Counted from the first letter of the stretch, positions 1 to 9,592 are shown. The stretch: 60,794 bases of DNA from Flavobacterium sp. (GCA_030053925.1 JASGCX010000002.1:46322-107115), one strand, 5' to 3'. Translations and numbers: made by a program. Notes: generated from the letters alone by a model not told the origin.

Positions 1-250
1 ATGCCCCATGAACTATCACCCATGCCCCATGAACTATCACCCATGCCCCATGAACTATCACCCATGCCCCATGAACCAAGAACTATGCCCCATGAACTAT
101 GCCCCATGCCCCATCACCCATGCCCCATGAACTATAAACTATGAACTATGAACTATGAACCATCACCCATGACCTATGAACCATGCCCCATCACCCATGA
201 ACCATGCCCCATGAACTATAAACTATGAACTATGAACTATGAACTATCAC
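1..250. repeat. Degenerate minisatellite upstream of the M28 peptidase
   Basis: The first 250 bases are built from short interchangeable words such as ATGCCCC, ATGAACTAT, ATCACCC and ATGAACC, in irregular order and without unique spacers. They appear in reverse complement after the peptidase gene (about 1770-1895), so the gene sits between inverted repeat blocks. An open frame runs through the end of this block but has no sign of being coding. The repeat is cut by the window edge, so its full length is unknown. Confidence 0.85.
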
Positions 251-390
251 CCCATCCCCCTGCAAATAACAACTATTTATCAATGCAGTTCGCCCAAGCA
301 TCATTTTATAAATATTTAATAACCCACCAAACCATTACCTTAGTGCCTATCATACTAACGGTATCAGTGAGATACACTATTATTTACTAC

Positions 391-1761
391 ATGAGAAAAT
401 ACTTTTTATTGCTACTAGCCATGCCTTTTTTGGCGGCAGCACAAAACAATCAAGACTCGGTTTTTATTAAAAAACTTAGCGACGAAATAATGCGCAATGG
501 TAAAGCCTACAATTGGTTACGAGAATTAACCAAAGGCATTGGCGGTCGTTTAGCTGGCTCGCCACAGTTTGCCAAAGCCGTACAGTGGGGCAAAAAAACC
601 ATGGAAACTACCAATGGCGACAATGTGTTTTTGCAAGAATGTATGATGCCTCATTGGGTGCGTGGTGGTAAAGACAAAGTGGTTATCACTTCAGTAAATA
701 ACAAAGCCGTAAGTAAAGCACTAGATGCTTTGGCACTTGGCAATTCTATTGGTACAGGCTTAAAAGGCTTAACTGCACAAGTAATTGCACTCAACAATTT
801 TGACGAACTAGAAAAACGTAAAGACGAGATTAAGGGCAAGATTGTATTGTTCAACTATCCATTTAACCCAACCTATATAGTACCTAGCAGGTCTTATGGC
901 GAAGCAGGTGCTTACAGACGTGGTGGCCCTAGCAAAGCGGCTAAATATGGTGCTGTTGCGGTATTAACCCGTTCTCTAACAGAAGCTACAGACAATAACC
1001 CTCACACAGGTTCTACGGCTTACGATACCACTTTACCTAAAATACCTTGCGCTGCATTAGGTACACAAGACGCTGACTATTTGTACAATCTAGCCACTGC
1101 ATCTAAAGTAAAAGTAGCTATCACTACCAATGGGCATTTTTTGCCAGACACCATTGGGCATAATGTAATTGGCGAAATAAAAGGCACTGAATTTCCTAAT
1201 CGGTACATCACATTTGGTGGCCACTTAGATAGTTGGGATGTAAACGAAGGCGCACATGACGATGGTACAGGCGTGGTGCAAACCATAGAAGTAATGCGTG
1301 CCTTAGTGGCCGTAGGTTACAAGCCAAAACACACCTTGCGTTTTGTACTATTTGCCAATGAAGAAAATGGCTTACGTGGTGGTAACAAATATGCCGAAGC
1401 AGCTAAAGCCAATAAAGAAGAACACATATTTGCCATAGAAAGCGATGAAGGCGGCTTTACACCAAGAGGCTTTAGTATTACTGGTACCGATGCCCAATGG
1501 CAAAAAATAAATAGCTGGCTACCTTTATTAAAACCTTATGGTACCGAAACCATTGGTACAGGTGGTGGCGGTGCCGATATTGGCCCCTTAAACAAAACTT
1601 TTAAAACTACATTGGCTGGTTTTGTGCCCGATAACCAACGTTATTTCGATTTGCACCATGCACGTACCGATGTGTTTGAAAATGTAAACAAACGTGAGTT
1701 ACTATTAGGTGCGGTAAATATTGCGGGGTTAATATACCTAGCAGATAAATACGGTTTGTAG
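391..1761 (+). CDS. Secreted M28 family zinc metallopeptidase
   Basis: About 456 residues. The chosen start gives a clean signal peptide (MRKYFLLLLAMPFLAAAQ); the longer open frame from 232 runs through repeat DNA and is rejected. The N-terminal half carries a PA-like insert as in other M28 exopeptidases. The C-terminal half has the co-catalytic zinc-site series: GGHLDSWD (His ligand), HDDGTG (bridging Asp), ANEENGLRGG (catalytic Glu and Glu ligand), ESDEGG (Asp ligand) and HHARTDVFE (His ligand). The family contains aminopeptidases and carboxypeptidases acting in the periplasm or outside the cell; which bond is cut cannot be read from sequence. It is monocistronic and bracketed by inverted minisatellites. 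Confidence 0.9.
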   Translation: MRKYFLLLLAMPFLAAAQNNQDSVFIKKLSDEIMRNGKAYNWLRELTKGIGGRLAGSPQFAKAVQWGKKTMETTNGDNVFLQECMMPHWVRGGKDKVVITSVNNKAVSKALDALALGNSIGTGLKGLTAQVIALNNFDELEKRKDEIKGKIVLFNYPFNPTYIVPSRSYGEAGAYRRGGPSKAAKYGAVAVLTRSLTEATDNNPHTGSTAYDTTLPKIPCAALGTQDADYLYNLATASKVKVAITTNGHFLPDTIGHNVIGEIKGTEFPNRYITFGGHLDSWDVNEGAHDDGTGVVQTIEVMRALVAVGYKPKHTLRFVLFANEENGLRGGNKYAEAAKANKEEHIFAIESDEGGFTPRGFSITGTDAQWQKINSWLPLLKPYGTETIGTGGGGADIGPLNKTFKTTLAGFVPDNQRYFDLHHARTDVFENVNKRELLLGAVNIAGLIYLADKYGL

Positions 1762-1769
1762 TTTATAGT

Positions 1770-1895
1770 TTGTAGTTTATGGTTCATGGGTGATGGTTCA
1801 TGGGTGATGGTTCATGGGTGATGGTTTATAGTTCATGGTTCATAGTTCATGGTTTATGGGTGATGGTTCATGGGTGATGGTTCATGGGTGATGGT
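1770..1895. repeat. Minisatellite, inverted copy of the 1-250 block
   Basis: Words such as GGTTCATGGGTGATGG and AGTTTATAGTT are repeated irregularly from just after the peptidase stop. CCATCACCCATGAACC, the reverse complement of one unit, is present in the upstream block. The repeat ends shortly before the gnd leader, leaving about 100 bases of ordinary sequence. Confidence 0.8.
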
Positions 1896-1993
1896 AGGCG
1901 GTCAACGGTTGATGGGCTACTTGTAAAGCATACCAACAACTTACCGTTACAATACCTAATTTGCAGCCTCAACGTTCAAAAAAATTCAGAATT

Positions 1994-3418
1994 ATGTCTC
2001 AAAAATTTGATTTCGCAATGATTGGCCTTGGCGTGATGGGCCGCAATTTATTATACAATATGGCCGACAATGGCTTTGCTGTTGTAGGTTTTAATAAAAG
2101 CCCCGAAAAACTTAAAGCATTAGAAGAAGGTGCTACACCAGGCACTAAAGTTAAAGGTGTTACTTCTTTACAGGAAATGATAAACCTTTTAGCAGTGCCA
2201 CGCAAAATAGTATTGCTTGTACCTGCAGGCGCACCAGTAGATGAAGTATTGGGCTTACTAAAACCATTGTTACAAAAAGAGGATGTAATTATTGATGCCG
2301 GCAACTCGCACTATACAGATACCATTCGTAGAATGAAAGAGCAAGCTGAGTTTGGCTTTCATTTTATGGGTATGGGTGTTTCTGGTGGCGAAGAAGGTGC
2401 AAGACGTGGCCCTAGCATTATGCCTGGTGGCGATAGAAGCGCTTATGAAAATGTAGCACCAGTATTAAAAGCCATTGCTGCAAAAGCAGATGGCGAACCA
2501 TGTGTAGATTATATGGGTAAAGGTGCTGCTGGCCACTACGTAAAAATGGTACACAATGGTATTGAATATGCTATCATGCAAATTTTAGCCGAGGTGTACG
2601 ATATTTTAAAACGTGGCAAACAGTTTACCAATGCCGAATTGAACGAGATTTTTGCAAAATGGAATCAAGGCGATTTACAGTCTTTTTTAATGGAAATTAC
2701 AGCCGATGTTTTCTTGCAAAAAGATGATATAGGCGAAGGCGATTTAGTAGATAAAATACTAGACGTGGCTGGTAGTAAAGGTACTGGTAAATGGACATCG
2801 CAAAGTGCTATGGATATGGGTGTAGCAATACCTGTAATTGATGCTGCTGTAAGTATGCGTAACATTTCTAGCTTAAAAACTGAACGTGTTGCAGCTTCAA
2901 AATTATACGAAGATTTAGACCACAATATACCTACAGATAAAGAAGTGTTGGTGCAACAAGTACACGATGCTTTATACAGCTCTATCATCATTTGCTATGC
3001 ACAAGGCTTGGCTATGTTGCAAAAAGCATCGGTACAATTAGATATGGAAATTCCATTGCAAGATGCCGTGAAAGTATGGCGTGCTGGTTGTATCATTCGC
3101 TCTTCTATGTTAGGTGTTTTCTACAATGTATGTAACAATAATCCTGGCATTAGCAACATTCTTTTAGCACCAGAAATTGTAGCATTGGTAAAAGCAAAAG
3201 TAACAGGTTTAAGAAGTACAGTTTTGTCTGCTACAAAGGCTGCTATACCTGCTATGGCTTTGGGTAATGCACTGGCTTATTTTGATGCATTTACTACCCA
3301 AAAATTGCCATTGAACTTAACACAATCTCAAAGAGATTTCTTTGGCGCACATACTTACAAACGTATTGATGTAGACGGTGTTTTCCATACCCAATGGTTC
3401 TCATCAACAGCACAATAA
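1994..3418 (+). CDS. gnd: 6-phosphogluconate dehydrogenase, decarboxylating
   Basis: Oxidises 6-phosphogluconate to ribulose 5-phosphate and CO2, producing NADPH in the oxidative pentose phosphate pathway. About 474 residues, normal for the long dimeric form. The N-terminal Rossmann domain has GLGVMGRNL; the substrate region has GVSGGEEGARRGPSIMPGG, and KMVHNGIEY carries the catalytic Lys and following Asn. The all-alpha C-terminal domain ends with the expected YKRID segment. The ATG (MSQKFDFAMIGLG) is preferred over a TTG 33 bases upstream because it places the nucleotide-binding motif at the usual distance. zwf follows 89 bases later on the same strand. Confidence 0.96.
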   Translation: MSQKFDFAMIGLGVMGRNLLYNMADNGFAVVGFNKSPEKLKALEEGATPGTKVKGVTSLQEMINLLAVPRKIVLLVPAGAPVDEVLGLLKPLLQKEDVIIDAGNSHYTDTIRRMKEQAEFGFHFMGMGVSGGEEGARRGPSIMPGGDRSAYENVAPVLKAIAAKADGEPCVDYMGKGAAGHYVKMVHNGIEYAIMQILAEVYDILKRGKQFTNAELNEIFAKWNQGDLQSFLMEITADVFLQKDDIGEGDLVDKILDVAGSKGTGKWTSQSAMDMGVAIPVIDAAVSMRNISSLKTERVAASKLYEDLDHNIPTDKEVLVQQVHDALYSSIIICYAQGLAMLQKASVQLDMEIPLQDAVKVWRAGCIIRSSMLGVFYNVCNNNPGISNILLAPEIVALVKAKVTGLRSTVLSATKAAIPAMALGNALAYFDAFTTQKLPLNLTQSQRDFFGAHTYKRIDVDGVFHTQWFSSTAQ

Positions 3419-3507
3419 TTTTAGTTGTCATGCTGAGGCACTAACTATCTAACATCAACCAACACATGCTTCGTACCTCAGAATAACATCACACAAAACA
3501 AACAATT

Positions 3508-5031
3508 ATGTCTGCATTAATTAAAAAACCATCGGCATCTGTCATATTTATTTTTGGCGGTAGTGGCGACTTAAATTTACGTAAACTAACACCGGCTTTA
3601 TACAACTTATTCATCGATCAATACATGCCCGAAAGGTTCACTGTTGTTGGTATTGGCCGTAGCGAATACTCAGATGAAAAATACAGAACACATTTACAAG
3701 AAGGGATTAAAAATTTTTCAAGAAGAAATGATGTAGCTAGCAATTGGGATACATTTTCTGCCAACTTGCAATACTTGCAAATGGATGGTGAAGATGAAGC
3801 TAGTTACCAAAAAATAACGCAAATAGTAGAAGCAAAAGAGAAAGAATGGGGCAAACATCCAAGTGTGATATTTTACATGAGCGTTGCACCGCAATTGGTA
3901 CCTGGCATTGCTACCAACTTGCACAAGTTAAACTTGTGTAGCGAAACAGCATCGGTGCGAATTGTGGTTGAAAAACCATTTGGCCACAACTTAGCCAGCG
4001 CAAAAGAATTGAACGCATTGCTAACTAGTATGTTTGCCGAAGAACAGATTTATCGCATAGACCATTACCTAGGTAAAGAAACCGTACAAAACATACTGGC
4101 ATTGCGCTTTGCAAATGTTTTATTTGAGCCAATTTGGAATAGAAACTACATTGAGCATGTACAAATTACAATGGCTGAAACCGTTGGTGTAGAGGGCCGC
4201 GGTGGTTATTACGATCAATCTGGTGCAATGAGAGATATGTTGCAAAATCACGTATTGCAGTTGCTATGCATGGTGGCAATGGAAGTACCTGTAAGCTTTG
4301 AAGCCAATGAAATTCGTAACAAAAAAGTAGATGTACTAAACGCTATTAGGCGCATTACACCAGAAGAAGTACATGCTGTTGCAGTGCGTGGCCAGTACAG
4401 CGAAGGCTGGATGAAGGGTAAAGAAGTTGTAGGATATAGACAAGAGAAAAATGTACACCCAAAATCTAATACCGAAACCTTTGCTGCTGCTAAGTTTTAC
4501 ATAGATAATTGGCGCTGGCAAAATGTACCGTTTTACGTGCGTACAGGCAAGTATTTGCATCAAAAAAGTACGGTTATCACTATTCAGTTTAAAGATGCAC
4601 CTAGCTATGCTTTTCCACCAGAATCTACTGAAACATGGCGCAACAATCGCTTAACCATTAGTATTCAACCCGAGATGGATATTCGTTTGCGTTTTCAAGC
4701 AAAAAAGCCTGGTCAAGCAATGGAGTTAAATCCTGTTGATATGATTTTTAGCTACAACGATGCTTACGATAATGACCACGAACCAGAAGCCTACGAAACC
4801 CTGTTGCTAGATGTAATGGAAGGCAACCCTGCATTGTTTATGCGTAACGATCAAGTAGAACAAGCTTGGGAAATAATTACCCCAATTTTAGAAACTTGGG
4901 AATCACGTCCGGCAGTCGATTTTCCTAACTATGGACCAGATTCTTGGGGTCCCGAAGATGCAGAAGCATTAATAGCAAGAGATGGTTATAATTGGGTGAA
5001 TTTGCCAAGTAAAAAACGCAAAGACGTTTAG
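3508..5031 (+). CDS. zwf: Glucose-6-phosphate 1-dehydrogenase
   Basis: First enzyme of the oxidative pentose phosphate pathway: glucose 6-phosphate to 6-phosphogluconolactone with reduction of NADP. 507 residues, usual length. [18 protein letters not shown] is the dinucleotide-binding loop, VVEKPFG is conserved in the family, and RIDHYLGKE is the active-site signature with the catalytic His. It is probably cotranscribed with gnd. No 6-phosphogluconolactonase gene lies between or after them; a strong terminator follows zwf directly, so that step must be encoded elsewhere. Confidence 0.97.
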   Translation: MSALIKKPSASVIFIFGGSGDLNLRKLTPALYNLFIDQYMPERFTVVGIGRSEYSDEKYRTHLQEGIKNFSRRNDVASNWDTFSANLQYLQMDGEDEASYQKITQIVEAKEKEWGKHPSVIFYMSVAPQLVPGIATNLHKLNLCSETASVRIVVEKPFGHNLASAKELNALLTSMFAEEQIYRIDHYLGKETVQNILALRFANVLFEPIWNRNYIEHVQITMAETVGVEGRGGYYDQSGAMRDMLQNHVLQLLCMVAMEVPVSFEANEIRNKKVDVLNAIRRITPEEVHAVAVRGQYSEGWMKGKEVVGYRQEKNVHPKSNTETFAAAKFYIDNWRWQNVPFYVRTGKYLHQKSTVITIQFKDAPSYAFPPESTETWRNNRLTISIQPEMDIRLRFQAKKPGQAMELNPVDMIFSYNDAYDNDHEPEAYETLLLDVMEGNPALFMRNDQVEQAWEIITPILETWESRPAVDFPNYGPDSWGPEDAEALIARDGYNWVNLPSKKRKDV

Positions 5032-5053
5032 TAAATTACCTAAAAAATAAATG

Positions 5054-5084
5054 AAGCGATAGGAAGAATTCTATCGCTTTTTTT
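5054..5084. terminator. Intrinsic terminator after zwf
   Basis: A 9-bp stem AAGCGATAG / CTATCGCTT with an 8-base loop is followed by a T run on the plus strand. It lies in the short gap between convergent zwf and the DUF1361 gene, and the A-rich left flank may let it work in both directions. Confidence 0.85.
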
Positions 5085-5094
5085 GTAACCAACC

Positions 5095-5748
5095 CTAAAC
5101 CAACTTGCTGTTATTGCTAGCTTTTAATTGCTGTAACGTGAGGTAAACGATGGTAAGCATTATACCAAATAAACCAGTAAAAGCCCACACATGATAGTTT
5201 TGAAATGGATGCCTTATTTGATGCAAAGAATCGAGTAAAATATACTGAGGTTTGGTTACAATATCCCAACTGTTGTAACGTGAATATCTACCAATGTACA
5301 CTCCATAACCGCAAAGCATTAAACTGCTAAATACAAAACCTTGCACCCATACTTTACCCCAAAAATTTTGTAAAAATTTATCTACTTGCATCAGCGATAC
5401 AATACCCAATAAAAGGCCGTTCCAAGCACCTGTGGTTACAATTAATAAATCGTACCACATGGGTATTGGTTCTCTTAGTTTGTAGTGAAAAATATCGGTA
5501 ATTACATAAGGTGCATTTGGTAAAAACAATAGCCATAAAGCAAGTAATAAAATGGTTGTAAAGCCAATACTTGTATGCTTTTGAAGGCGACTGCTACAAA
5601 GCAATGGAACAGTTGCTAAAAGCAAATTCCAGCCGTAAAAAATGTACGAAAAATTACTGGTATAAACAATTCTAGCAACTACTAATACAAGTGTAAATAA
5701 GATAGAAAGAATTAGCATTTTACTAATGCCAGATAATGATTGTTTCAT
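5095..5748 (-). CDS. DUF1361 family integral membrane protein
   Basis: 217 residues with six or so hydrophobic helices. LFLPNAPYVITDIFH, WYDLLIVTTGAWNGLLLG and IGRYSRYNSWDI match the conserved blocks of DUF1361, whose biochemical function is unknown. Its ATG overlaps the stop of the upstream dgkA by four bases (ATGA), so the two are translationally coupled. It is the last gene of a minus-strand run that may begin near 10250. Confidence 0.85.
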   Translation of the reverse strand: MKQSLSGISKMLILSILFTLVLVVARIVYTSNFSYIFYGWNLLLATVPLLCSSRLQKHTSIGFTTILLLALWLLFLPNAPYVITDIFHYKLREPIPMWYDLLIVTTGAWNGLLLGIVSLMQVDKFLQNFWGKVWVQGFVFSSLMLCGYGVYIGRYSRYNSWDIVTKPQYILLDSLHQIRHPFQNYHVWAFTGLFGIMLTIVYLTLQQLKASNNSKLV

Positions 5749-6113
5749 AGTACTAACATAATTTTTGGTAAAAAAATAATGATGCCAATAACAACACTAA
5801 TAATGGCTGCAAGTACTACAGCCGCAGCACTTACATCTTTAATCACCTTAATGATTGGATGATAGTTTGGCACAACTAAATCGCATAGTTTTTCCAATGC
5901 GCTATTTAGCATTTCTAAGCCTATTACTAAAGCAATGCATAGTAATACCATCATCCATTCTATTGTAGAAATTTGCAAGGCTATACTTGCTACCATTACT
6001 GTTACAGTTATCGCTAAATCAATTTTACCATTTCTATCATTGGCAAAAAAATAAGCCATACCTGCAAAAGCATTTGCAAAAGATTTGAGCAAGCTTTGTT
6101 GTGGAGGTTTCAT
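5745..6113 (-). CDS. dgkA: Diacylglycerol/undecaprenol kinase (DgkA family)
   Basis: About 122 residues with three transmembrane helices. GLEMLNSALEKLCDLV followed by IKDVSAAAVVLAA is the DgkA signature, containing the catalytic Glu and the metal- and ATP-binding residues. The enzyme phosphorylates diacylglycerol or undecaprenol in the inner membrane. The start MKPPQQSLLK is chosen because it overlaps the previous stop as ATGA and matches family length; the longer frame to 6146 adds 11 unlikely residues. Confidence 0.92.
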   Translation of the reverse strand: MKPPQQSLLKSFANAFAGMAYFFANDRNGKIDLAITVTVMVASIALQISTIEWMMVLLCIALVIGLEMLNSALEKLCDLVVPNYHPIIKVIKDVSAAAVVLAAIISVVIGIIIFLPKIMLVL

Positions 6114-6574
6114 GGTTGATAAAGCTTTTGTTTCAGTAAAGAACAAGGTTTATTTGCAAGGCTTGCAAAATCCCATTTGCTGATATTGGCACTATGCTTA
6201 CCTCTTAAATAATCTTTGTAAAACAATTTTAATTGCGTTGGATAAAGGTGAATACCAAGTATCATACTGATGCAAGTTATGAAGCTTCTATTACCATTAC
6301 CAAAGGCAAAAAATACCATCCTTGTTTCACCTAAGCCATCCATTTCATAATCTAAAAGCACATGCTTAAAATCGTGTGACTCGTACTTTGGTACAAATGT
6401 TAGCTGTTTTTTCTTAAGCAATAAAGCTGTTTGTTTACCTAAAGTATCATCTGGTAATTGCAACAAGTTATCTATTGTGTGGTTCCAAGTAGGTGGGTGA
6501 TAAAATAGACTTACAACTGGTGCTATTTTATCAACTAGCCAATACATCAACTTGGTTTTAACATTGTTCATCAT
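6110..6574 (-). CDS. COQ4-like protein
   Basis: About 154 residues, all-helical. SHDFKHVLLDYEMDGLGE fits exactly the HDxxH-x11-E zinc-binding motif that defines the COQ4 family. In eukaryotes and Proteobacteria COQ4 is needed for ubiquinone assembly; Bacteroidota normally make menaquinone, so the role here is open. The ATG start MMNNVKTK is preferred to a TTG at 6634. The preceding gene in the run is a di-iron ferritin-like protein, the fold of COQ7, the functional partner of the COQ proteins. Coupled to dgkA by a four-base overlap. Family assignment rests on the motif and length. Confidence 0.72.
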   Translation of the reverse strand: MMNNVKTKLMYWLVDKIAPVVSLFYHPPTWNHTIDNLLQLPDDTLGKQTALLLKKKQLTFVPKYESHDFKHVLLDYEMDGLGETRMVFFAFGNGNRSFITCISMILGIHLYPTQLKLFYKDYLRGKHSANISKWDFASLANKPCSLLKQKLYQP

Positions 6575-6669
6575 AATACTAAATTTTGGTTGAAACAATT
6601 GTTTGTAAATGCTTTTGAGCAATAACAATGGCAAGTTCTATCCGGTATAAAATGATTAGAAACCTTTGT

Positions 6670-7413
6670 TTAGCATATTTGAAATACCTGAATGTCATTG
6701 GTTTCGTATTTAAGTTTGCCAATAGTTTTTTTAAATTTCAAGTTCATTTTTAGCCAATATCTACGAAAGTTATTGTTGCCTGCTTTAAATAACCTTCTAT
6801 GAAATAGCCAAATTATTAAAGCAGTAAACTTGAAAAACAGATGGTACAATTGATACGAGTACCACATCCTTAAAGCCGACTTTGACTTATAGATTCTTAG
6901 TAGCCTTTCATTTTGAAACTGAATATGCGGTGCTTCATCTATTAAAATGTCTGTACAGATTTCTTTCAATAAACAACAGTTTGTAGCATCTTTTAGCGAC
7001 TGATAAAATATCTGTGCTGCGCTTTCAACCGTAATTACTGCAAGCGTCCAAGATTCCATACTTGTATTAAAATGACGTGCTTTTCTAAACATTGAATCGC
7101 CAACGTCTCTTTTAATTCTTGGCTTACCAATGCTATCTAAATACTTACCTAAATTCTCGCCATGCTTTTGCTCTTCTTTTATAAATAGCTCAAGCGATTT
7201 TATATAAAATGGGTCGCCAATTTTATTGGCATAAATTGTTCCAGCCCTTAATAAATTACTACCATCAGATGTTTCGCCAAGTTGCCAAGCCTGTAACGAT
7301 TTTAAGATTGGCGCAACTTCTTTGTTAGTAATTGTAGGCTGTTGCTGCCAATTGATACGTTCTATCGTAAGATTATTTTTAAAATAATCAAACCACTGCT
7401 TTGATGTTTTCAT
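6670..7413 (-). CDS. Ferritin-like di-iron protein with C-terminal membrane-associated tail
   Basis: 247 residues. Two ExxH motifs (EEQKH near residue 82 and DEAPH near 160), with further helix acidic residues (ETSD, TVESA), suggest a four-helix di-iron carboxylate site. A hydrophobic basic stretch near residues 190-210 (FFKFTALIIWLF) may dock the protein to the membrane. It starts six bases after the CreD stop and precedes the COQ4-like gene, so it is probably in the same transcript. It could be an oxygenase or desaturase acting on a lipid or quinone; the substrate cannot be told. Confidence 0.7.
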   Translation of the reverse strand: MKTSKQWFDYFKNNLTIERINWQQQPTITNKEVAPILKSLQAWQLGETSDGSNLLRAGTIYANKIGDPFYIKSLELFIKEEQKHGENLGKYLDSIGKPRIKRDVGDSMFRKARHFNTSMESWTLAVITVESAAQIFYQSLKDATNCCLLKEICTDILIDEAPHIQFQNERLLRIYKSKSALRMWYSYQLYHLFFKFTALIIWLFHRRLFKAGNNNFRRYWLKMNLKFKKTIGKLKYETNDIQVFQIC

Positions 7414-7419
7414 AGGTAC

Positions 7420-9252
7420 TTAGTTTTTGTGCAATGAAGGATGATACCAATTGATTTTTCTACTTGCATACATCACTAAAGCTAACACAACAAACAAGCC
7501 AATGCTACCTACTAGCAATGCCGTGTCTTCTAAACGAATCAACACGAAAATGAAGCCATACAAAGTGCTAAGAATACCGCCAAAAATGCTGGCTGTAGCC
7601 CAATTATTAAAATGCCCTTTTGCATACAGCATAATTAATACAACCGTTGCTGTTGCTGCAATTAAGTAGGCGTAGTCAAACAAAATAATTTCGCTGATTG
7701 ATAATAAAAGTGTGTAGAAAATGCTAAGTGCTAAACCTACCAAAATATATTGAACAGGGTGCAATGCTTTCTTCTGCATCAGTTCAATTATAAAGAATAG
7801 CGCAAAGGTTAAACCAATGATAAGTATGGCATACTTAACGCTTCTTGATGTTTTAGCGTATTGATCTGCAGGTTGCACCATTGCTACACCAAAGGCAAGA
7901 TTTGCCTTGTCAAACGCTGCCTTTTGTAACACGGTGGTAAATGGTAAGCTAGCTTTGTTAAAACTCCATTTTGCTGTAAAGCCATTATCACTCACTGTTC
8001 TTTCGGTGGGTAATACATTGCCATCAAAAGATGGGTTGCTCCATTTACTTTGTATGGTAAAATTGCTATTACCAGCAAGCGGCGTAAAGTATAGGCGTTC
8101 GCTACCTTTTATTTTTAAGGTCACCAAAAATTTTAAATCACTAGCAACTGAAGCACTTGTAATTGTAACCGGTGCAGATAAACCTACACTGTCAATATCG
8201 TTTACAGGTAAGCCTGGTGTAAGCTCAATATTACTGCCATTAAAGTTGATAGTTACACGCTCTTCTATGCCTTTAAAATCGGTAACTCCAACACAAATTT
8301 TTGCGTCATTAAATTGTATGGTATTAATGTCAATGTCTTTTGGTAGGCTAATGTTAAACGTACCATTGGCGGTAGTACTGCTTTTGTACAGCAATACTTT
8401 GTAAATAGAACGTGGTCTTTGCTCTGGTATAATCGTGCTATTTACTGATAAATTTTCGGGCAGCAACAACAGGTATTTACTATACACTGTGTCTTTGCCC
8501 GAGCCTGCTTTTTTTATTTGTGTGTATGGCAAATAAATGTAGGGGCTAGTAATGGTTTGCTGTGTTGACCATTTTGTGGTAACCTCTTTTACTACTGCCT
8601 TTTGCCTATCTTCTCTTTCGGTTACAAGGCTTGCTACAAAAAAAGTTGGTATTAGCATCACTAAAATTAAAAAGCCTGTAATGGCAGCTTTCCAAAGTAT
8701 ATTGTTAGATGCTTTTGTTGCTTGTGTTGCAAATTGGTTGCTTAATGTTTGTGGTTCAAATGTTGTTTCCATGGTAATGTGTGTTTGGGTGATTAATTGA
8801 TTTATTGATGAGTAATTGATTGTTAAGCCTAAATAACTTTTGATGACTTTAATGTTGATGATGATGGCAACTAATGTGCAGCTAAATAAGATGCTGGTGC
8901 AGCCAATAAAGTCTATAACAAGGCTACTTTTATCTTGCATAATTAAGTTGCCAAATAAACCTAAAGAGCCGCCCACTAAGCTATATGGCATTACTAGTAT
9001 TAGGCAATAAATAATGAGACTTGCCAACCTGTAGTTACTTTTTAAATGCTTTAAAAGTGAAAGTGTTATTGACTGTAATAATAAAACTGGGCTACTTAAA
9101 ATACTTGAAACTATTACCGAAAAAAAGGCTACAAACCACCACCCTTCTTTATACAGAAAAAGAGATATTGAGGTAATGGCAAAACCAAATATTAGGTTTG
9201 TGAAAAACCAAATTCGTGCCGATATGCTTGTTGAAGTGTATTGACTTTTCAT
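7420..9252 (-). CDS. creD: CreD-like inner membrane protein with extra N-terminal membrane domain
   Basis: About 610 residues. From roughly residue 160 on it is a standard CreD: a cytoplasmic lead-in (METTFEPQ), one transmembrane helix followed by SLVTEREDRQ, a large periplasmic beta-rich domain, and a C-terminal block of about six helices. The first 150 residues form an additional membrane domain of about four helices, unusual for CreD (normally near 450 residues). CreD is linked to envelope stress and beta-lactam tolerance in Gammaproteobacteria; its biochemical role is unknown. ATG at 9252 is chosen over 9276 because the latter lies inside a palindrome resembling an operator. Confidence 0.8.
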   Translation of the reverse strand: MKSQYTSTSISARIWFFTNLIFGFAITSISLFLYKEGWWFVAFFSVIVSSILSSPVLLLQSITLSLLKHLKSNYRLASLIIYCLILVMPYSLVGGSLGLFGNLIMQDKSSLVIDFIGCTSILFSCTLVAIIINIKVIKSYLGLTINYSSINQLITQTHITMETTFEPQTLSNQFATQATKASNNILWKAAITGFLILVMLIPTFFVASLVTEREDRQKAVVKEVTTKWSTQQTITSPYIYLPYTQIKKAGSGKDTVYSKYLLLLPENLSVNSTIIPEQRPRSIYKVLLYKSSTTANGTFNISLPKDIDINTIQFNDAKICVGVTDFKGIEERVTINFNGSNIELTPGLPVNDIDSVGLSAPVTITSASVASDLKFLVTLKIKGSERLYFTPLAGNSNFTIQSKWSNPSFDGNVLPTERTVSDNGFTAKWSFNKASLPFTTVLQKAAFDKANLAFGVAMVQPADQYAKTSRSVKYAILIIGLTFALFFIIELMQKKALHPVQYILVGLALSIFYTLLLSISEIILFDYAYLIAATATVVLIMLYAKGHFNNWATASIFGGILSTLYGFIFVLIRLEDTALLVGSIGLFVVLALVMYASRKINWYHPSLHKN

Positions 9253-9263
9253 ATTTAAAAGTG

Positions 9264-9278
9264 CTTTGAATTTCAAAG
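9264..9278. promoter_or_regulatory. Palindromic operator candidate before creD
   Basis: CTTTG-AATTT-CAAAG, centred about 19 bases upstream of the creD ATG. The same half-sites with the same five-base spacing occur at 10260-10274 before the other gene flanking the winged-helix regulator. Read in the gene direction it also contains TACTTTG, close to the Bacteroidota -7 box, so repressor and polymerase sites could overlap. Confidence 0.55.
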
Positions 9279-9295
9279 TATTAATACAAAAAAAA

Positions 9296-9592
9296 TTATT
9301 TTGTGGCTTTTATCATTTTTTCAAGTGCTGCTAAATGGTCTTTAAAAGCTTTATCACCAGCTTTGGTTACAGAATACAGCGTATTGGTTTTGCGGCCAAT
9401 AAAACCCTTCTGTACTTTTATGTAACCATTGTCTTCTAAGCCTTTTAAGTGGCTAGCCAAGTTGCCATCGGTAGCATGTATCAGTTCTTTCAAGTCGTTA
9501 AAATTTACCTCAGCATTTACCATCAAGGCACTCATAATGCCTAGCCTTATTCTGCTATCAAAAACTTTATTCAAATGTTCTATTGGGTTCAT
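9296..9592 (-). CDS. Winged-helix transcriptional regulator
   Basis: 98 residues, a single wHTH domain of the small MarR/ArsR-like type seen next to creD in many Bacteroidota. NFNDLKELIHATDGNLASHLKGLEDNGYI is the HTH with recognition helix, and GRKTNTLYSVTKAGDKAF is the wing. There is no ligand or metal-binding extension and no cysteine site, so it probably responds through dimerisation or an unknown partner. It sits between the 10252 membrane protein (six-base gap) and creD, each preceded by a matching palindrome. Confidence 0.88.
   Translation of the reverse strand: MNPIEHLNKVFDSRIRLGIMSALMVNAEVNFNDLKELIHATDGNLASHLKGLEDNGYIKVQKGFIGRKTNTLYSVTKAGDKAFKDHLAALEKMIKATK

Noticed and set aside
232-390. 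53-residue N-terminal extension of the M28 peptidase
   Set aside because: It reads through repeat DNA and would bury the signal peptide beginning at 391.
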